Positions 60,603 through 64,000 of a DNA stretch of 64,000 nucleotides are shown here, in pieces. This DNA comes from CAUPWF01 sp964367905 (lineage in GTDB: Bacteria; Bacillota; Clostridia; Lachnospirales; Lachnospiraceae), in the NCBI GenBank assembly GCA_964367905.1, contig CAYIZP010000013.1, positions 9,979 to 73,978 on the forward strand. The letters run 5' to 3'. Below the pieces are notes generated by a model. That model worked only from the letters and a program-made list of their open reading frames with translations. It was not told where the DNA came from and did not search any database. Position 1 is the stretch's first letter. Each line of letters opens with the position of its first letter. Made by a program: the position numbers and the translations under genes.

Positions 60603-61547
60603 CTACATAATTTCTTTTAATTTATCCAAAATCTGCTTCGAAACTTCCTCGATAGTTCCATACAAAGTGAACCCAGCGGCTTTCTTGTGGCCACCACCAC
60701 CAAAAGTTACTGCAACTTCACTTACATCTACGGCATCATTTGCTCTTAAACTCACCTTCCATTCCCCAGGTGACAGCTCGTAGATAAACGTAGAAACATC
60801 TACGCCTCTTGTGTTTCTCATCTGACTTGCAATTCCTTCTAAGTCCTTCGCCGTAATGCCATAATCCTTTAACTCTTGTGCAGATACCGCCGCCAAGATT
60901 ACTCTTTGATCTATATATAATTGACTTTCCAACAAACATTTTCCTAGCATCTTCTGTTGGTGATAGGTTTTCTCATAAAAAGTATCTTCTATGATTCGAT
61001 ATCCCTGTACTCCTTGTTCTAGCAAAGCTGCGGCAGCAATCATGGTACTTGGTTTTGCGTTAGAATATTGAAATACTCCTGTATCATGAACAATACCCAG
61101 ATATAGACACTCTGCAATTTCTCTAGTAAGCTCTTGTGGTTCCATCAAGTTATACACCAATTCACTGGTAGAACTGGCCGTGGGAACTATATAATAATTT
61201 TCATCTTGGTTCTGATTGCTGATATGATGATCGATACAAACTCTCACTTTCGCAGCTTGATATGCTGTTTCTGCAAACCCCAATCGATCCCATGACCCAC
61301 AATCCAAACAGAAATACAAGTCAAAAACCTGCTCCTCCTGAAATTCATGCAAGATTTTATCTGCTCCAGATAAAAACGAAAACACACGCGGAAAAGTTTC
61401 CAGATAAACTGTTACTTCTTTATCTGGAAACCATGTCTTTATATAATTGTACAACCCCAAGCATGAACCCATACAGTCTCCGTCTGGTTTCACATGCCCA
61501 CTGATGGCTATCGTTTCGGCATTTCTTATCAGTTGTTTTAGATTCAT
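60603..61547 (-). CDS. nrnA: DHH-family nanoRNase/pAp phosphatase
   Basis: 314 residues. Degrades short oligoribonucleotides and 3'-phosphoadenosine-5'-phosphate. DHH motifs SGHVKPDGDCMGSCLG, DHHISNQ and IVHDTGVFQYSN; DHHA1 C-terminus FGGGGHKKAAGF. Its ATG overlaps the rbfA stop by 1 nt, so the two are translationally coupled. Confidence 0.95.
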   Translation of the reverse strand: MNLKQLIRNAETIAISGHVKPDGDCMGSCLGLYNYIKTWFPDKEVTVYLETFPRVFSFLSGADKILHEFQEEQVFDLYFCLDCGSWDRLGFAETAYQAAKVRVCIDHHISNQNQDENYYIVPTASSTSELVYNLMEPQELTREIAECLYLGIVHDTGVFQYSNAKPSTMIAAAALLEQGVQGYRIIEDTFYEKTYHQQKMLGKCLLESQLYIDQRVILAAVSAQELKDYGITAKDLEGIASQMRNTRGVDVSTFIYELSPGEWKVSLRANDAVDVSEVAVTFGGGGHKKAAGFTLYGTIEEVSKQILDKLKEIM

Positions 61548-61918
61548 TACGATTCCTCGTCTTTCAACTCTTTGTTGACTTCTGCTATTTTCTTAGAAAT
61601 CTCTGCTCCATATGCAATGGATTGATCTGGTATAAATGTAAGGTGTGGCGTATTGCGCATATTCAAGTTGCGCGCCAACTCCCTACGGATAAACCCTTCC
61701 GCTGCATTGAGACCTGCTAGCGTATCCACCTGTGCTTTTTCCTCACCATAAACACTGATGAACACCTTGCAATTCTTAAGATCTGGAGCCACTTCCACTG
61801 CCATAACAGTCGTCATTAATGCCACACGTGGATCTTTGATTTCTGTGCGGATGATATTACTCAATTCTCTCTGCACTTCCATATTCACACGTGTGTTCTT
61901 AATGCTGTTTTTTCTCAT
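61547..61918 (-). CDS. rbfA: ribosome-binding factor A
   Basis: 123 residues. Assists late 30S maturation (16S 5' end, cold adaptation). Seen: RVNMEVQRELSNIIRTEIKD, KVFISVYG, RRELARNLNMRNTPHLTFI. It lies 18 nt after infB, the standard order. Confidence 0.95.
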   Translation of the reverse strand: MRKNSIKNTRVNMEVQRELSNIIRTEIKDPRVALMTTVMAVEVAPDLKNCKVFISVYGEEKAQVDTLAGLNAAEGFIRRELARNLNMRNTPHLTFIPDQSIAYGAEISKKIAEVNKELKDEES

Positions 61919-61936
61919 CTCTAAACCTCTGGCATC

Positions 61937-64000
61937 TTATCGTGGTACTTCTACCATCTTATATGCTTCTACTTTATCTTCTTCTTTTACATCATTAAAT
62001 TTCTCAAATACAAATCCACACTCATATCCCGATCTAACTTCTTTCACATCATCTTTGAAACGCTTCAATGATGCAAGCGGCCCATCAAAAATCACCTCAT
62101 CTTCACGAGTAACTCTTACAGAGCATCCACGCTCAAACGTTCCATCTAGAACATATGAACCTGCGATTGTTCCAATACCAGAAGCCTTGAATATTTGACG
62201 AACTTCTGCATGACCGAGTACCTTCTCTTCAAATACTGGATCAAGCATACCCTTCATCGCTGCTTCCACATCTTCAATCGCACTGTAGATTACGCGGTAT
62301 AGGCGAAGGTCTACGCCTTCTCTCTCAGCTGTATCTTTTGCTGCTGCATCCGGACGAACATTAAATCCGATAATAATTGCTTTCGATGCAGAAGCTAGGA
62401 TAACGTCTGATTCGTTGATTGCACCTACTCCACCATGAATCACCTTAACTACAACCTCTTCATTTGAAAGTTTAATCAAGCTTTGTTTCATAGCCTCTAC
62501 AGAACCTTGAACATCCGCCTTCACGATGATTGGCAATTCTTTTAGGTTACCTTCTTTAATCTGAGAGAATAAATCGTCTAATGACATACTTTTCGACTTT
62601 GTTTCCTCTAACATCTTCACTCGATTTTGCGAGATAAATGTCTCTGCAAACGCTCTTGCTTCTTTATCATTTTCGCAAGAAACGAATACTTCACCAGCCT
62701 TAGGAACATCATTTAGTCCAAGGATTTCGACCGGAATAGATGGTGTTGCTTCTTTGATTCTTCGCCCTTTATCATCCATCATCGCTCTTACTTTACCATA
62801 CGCAGAACCTGCTGCAATTGCATCTCCAACACGCAATGTTCCTTTTTGTACAAGAACGGTTGCTACAGATCCTTTTCCTTTATCCAGTTCTCCTTCTATT
62901 ACAAGACCTCTGGCTTGACGGTCCGGATTTGCTTTGAGTTCAAGAACTTCTGCCGATAGTAATACCATCTCTAACAGGTTCTCAATTCCGTCTCCTGTTT
63001 TCGCCGATACAGGTACGAAGATCGTACTTCCACCCCAATCTTCTGAAATCAATTCATGCTCCGATAGTTCTTGCTTCACACGTTCGATATTTGCTCCTGG
63101 CTTATCCATCTTATTGATCGCTACAATAATCTCAATATCCGCAGCCTTTGCATGGTTAATTGCCTCTACTGTCTGAGGCATCACTCCATCGTCTGCCGCT
63201 ACAACGAGGATTGCAATATCTGTTGCATTCGCACCACGCATACGCATTGCTGTAAATGCCTCGTGACCTGGTGTATCCAAGAATGTAATCTTTTCCCCTG
63301 ACACCTGAGTCACATATGCTCCGATATGTTGTGTGATTCCCCCCGCTTCGCGATCCGTTACATTCGTTTTTCTGATTGCATCAAGAAGCGAAGTCTTACC
63401 ATGGTCAACATGACCCATAACACAAACAACTGGTGGACGTTTCATCATATCTTCTTCGTTTTCTTCATTTTCTTTCAATAATTCCTCAATGACATCAACA
63501 ACAATTTCCTTCTCACATAAAATTTCAAATTCCAATGCAATCTCTTCTGCCGTCTCATAATCCACTTCGTGGTTCACTGTCACGATTTTACCTTGTAAGA
63601 ATAATTTCTTGATGATTGTTGACGAAACAATCTTCATCTTATCTGCTAATTCTCCAATTGTTAAGCTTTCTGGAATCGTAATCATCTTGATTTTTTCCTC
63701 TACCTTTGGCTCAACTTTTTTCTGTGGTTTTTGGATGAGTGCTACAGGCTTTTTACCTTTAACATTTCTTGGTCCCTTATCCACCTTATCATTATATTCT
63801 TTCTTCTTGAAGTCATTTTTATTCTGCTTTGTTCTGGTTGGCTTTTGTTCTGAAATAATTGGATCCGGTGCCCCTGATTTTCTCTCATCGCGCCGATTAT
63901 TATTATTAAATGGACGTGATTGCCCATCGCGATTATATGGACGGTTCTCCCCACCCTCGCGATTGTATGGACGTTGCTGGCCATCTCTGTTATATGGGCG
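61937..64000 (-). CDS. infB: translation initiation factor IF-2, 5' end beyond the window
   Basis: 687 residues are present; the frame is open to the window edge, and the apparent GTG start at 63784 is internal. G-domain: MGHVDHGKTSLLDAI, DTPGHEAF, NKMDKP. Then domains II, III and the C-terminal fMet-tRNA-binding domain (FKASGIGTIAGSYVLDG). The upstream part holds IF2-N (SLTIGELADKM) and, nearest the edge, repeats of RPYNRDGQ(Q/S) in a basic, Asn/Arg-rich disordered region. It guides fMet-tRNA to the 30S subunit. First of the infB-rbfA-nrnA-truB-ribF run. Confidence 0.97.
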   Translation of the reverse strand, partial: RPYNRDGQQRPYNREGGENRPYNRDGQSRPFNNNNRRDERKSGAPDPIISEQKPTRTKQNKNDFKKKEYNDKVDKGPRNVKGKKPVALIQKPQKKVEPKVEEKIKMITIPESLTIGELADKMKIVSSTIIKKLFLQGKIVTVNHEVDYETAEEIALEFEILCEKEIVVDVIEELLKENEENEEDMMKRPPVVCVMGHVDHGKTSLLDAIRKTNVTDREAGGITQHIGAYVTQVSGEKITFLDTPGHEAFTAMRMRGANATDIAILVVAADDGVMPQTVEAINHAKAADIEIIVAINKMDKPGANIERVKQELSEHELISEDWGGSTIFVPVSAKTGDGIENLLEMVLLSAEVLELKANPDRQARGLVIEGELDKGKGSVATVLVQKGTLRVGDAIAAGSAYGKVRAMMDDKGRRIKEATPSIPVEILGLNDVPKAGEVFVSCENDKEARAFAETFISQNRVKMLEETKSKSMSLDDLFSQIKEGNLKELPIIVKADVQGSVEAMKQSLIKLSNEEVVVKVIHGGVGAINESDVILASASKAIIIGFNVRPDAAAKDTAEREGVDLRLYRVIYSAIEDVEAAMKGMLDPVFEEKVLGHAEVRQIFKASGIGTIAGSYVLDGTFERGCSVRVTREDEVIFDGPLASLKRFKDDVKEVRSGYECGFVFEKFNDVKEEDKVEAYKMVEVPR
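63908..64000 (-). repeat. imperfect short tandem repeats coding RPYNR(D/E)G units in infB
   Basis: Four units of 27-30 nt code RPYNRDGQQ, RPYNREGGEN, RPYNRDGQS and RPFNNNN, continuing past the edge. They lie in the low-complexity N-terminal region of IF-2, which varies greatly among species. Confidence 0.85.

Noticed and set aside
63742..63984. 80-residue frame at the right edge
   Set aside because: Out-of-frame shadow of infB; the infB frame is open to position 64000 and codes a typical IF-2 N-terminal region.

Overview
This 64 kb window looks like chromosomal core sequence from an anaerobic, spore-forming Firmicute, most likely a member of the Lachnospiraceae (Clostridia). Reasons: low G+C with A/T-rich intergenic spaces, strong Shine-Dalgarno sites, a Spo0A sporulation regulator with its own 0A boxes, maturases of [FeFe] hydrogenase, acetate-forming pta-ackA, a biotin-dependent sodium-pump operon, and a gene trio (DUF5717, DUF5716, TPR-like protein) that I know mainly from Lachnospiraceae genomes. 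The species assignment is inference. I see no phage, insertion sequence, CRISPR array, rRNA or tRNA.

Layout. 1-4.2 kb (minus): acpP (partial), plsX, rpmF, yceD, ackA, pta. 4.2-7.6 kb (plus): a long regulatory region with two Rex-like operators and a riboswitch-like leader, then a TM1266-type regulator, hydG and hydF. 7.5-9.2 kb (minus): glyoxalase and a short aspartase-family lyase that converges on hydF. 9.3-15.9 kb: a beta-CASP nuclease, two tandem mgtE genes, tmcAL and degV. 15.9-24.3 kb (minus): a sodium-pump-type decarboxylase operon (mmdA-like, lipoprotein-OadG fusion, biotin carrier, OadB, OadA-like), then coaE, walJ, an ACT protein and its UPF0210 partner. 24.4-31.9 kb (minus): two D,D-carboxypeptidases flanking scpAB and a phosphoesterase, then rpsU, glgA and spo0A.

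32.0-37.3 kb (minus) holds a three-gene operon of unknown function: a 1095-residue beta-plus-helical-repeat protein, an Hsp70/actin-like ATPase-fold protein, and a small TPR-like protein. It sits directly upstream of the spo0A control region. A CobD/HisC-like PLP enzyme is divergent from it. 38.6-51.0 kb (minus): carAB, a sodium:solute symporter, and a tightly packed ppk1-galM-topB-hexapeptide protein-mgsA run. 51.1-54.4 kb: asd, argH, queH. 54.5-56.1 kb (plus): an ABC importer without a binding protein. 56.2-64.0 kb (minus): the conserved infB-rbfA-nrnA-truB-ribF-rpsO-pnp translation/RNA-decay cluster, with infB cut by the window edge.

How it fits together. Pta-AckA makes ATP from acetyl-CoA, while hydrogenase disposes of electrons; the Rex-like sites suggest that hydrogenase maturation is switched on when NADH is high. 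The decarboxylase operon would couple carboxyl transfer to a sodium gradient that the symporter could use. The most novel-looking item is the DUF5717/DUF5716/TPR operon; the best candidate for an undescribed regulatory RNA is the leader before the TM1266 gene.
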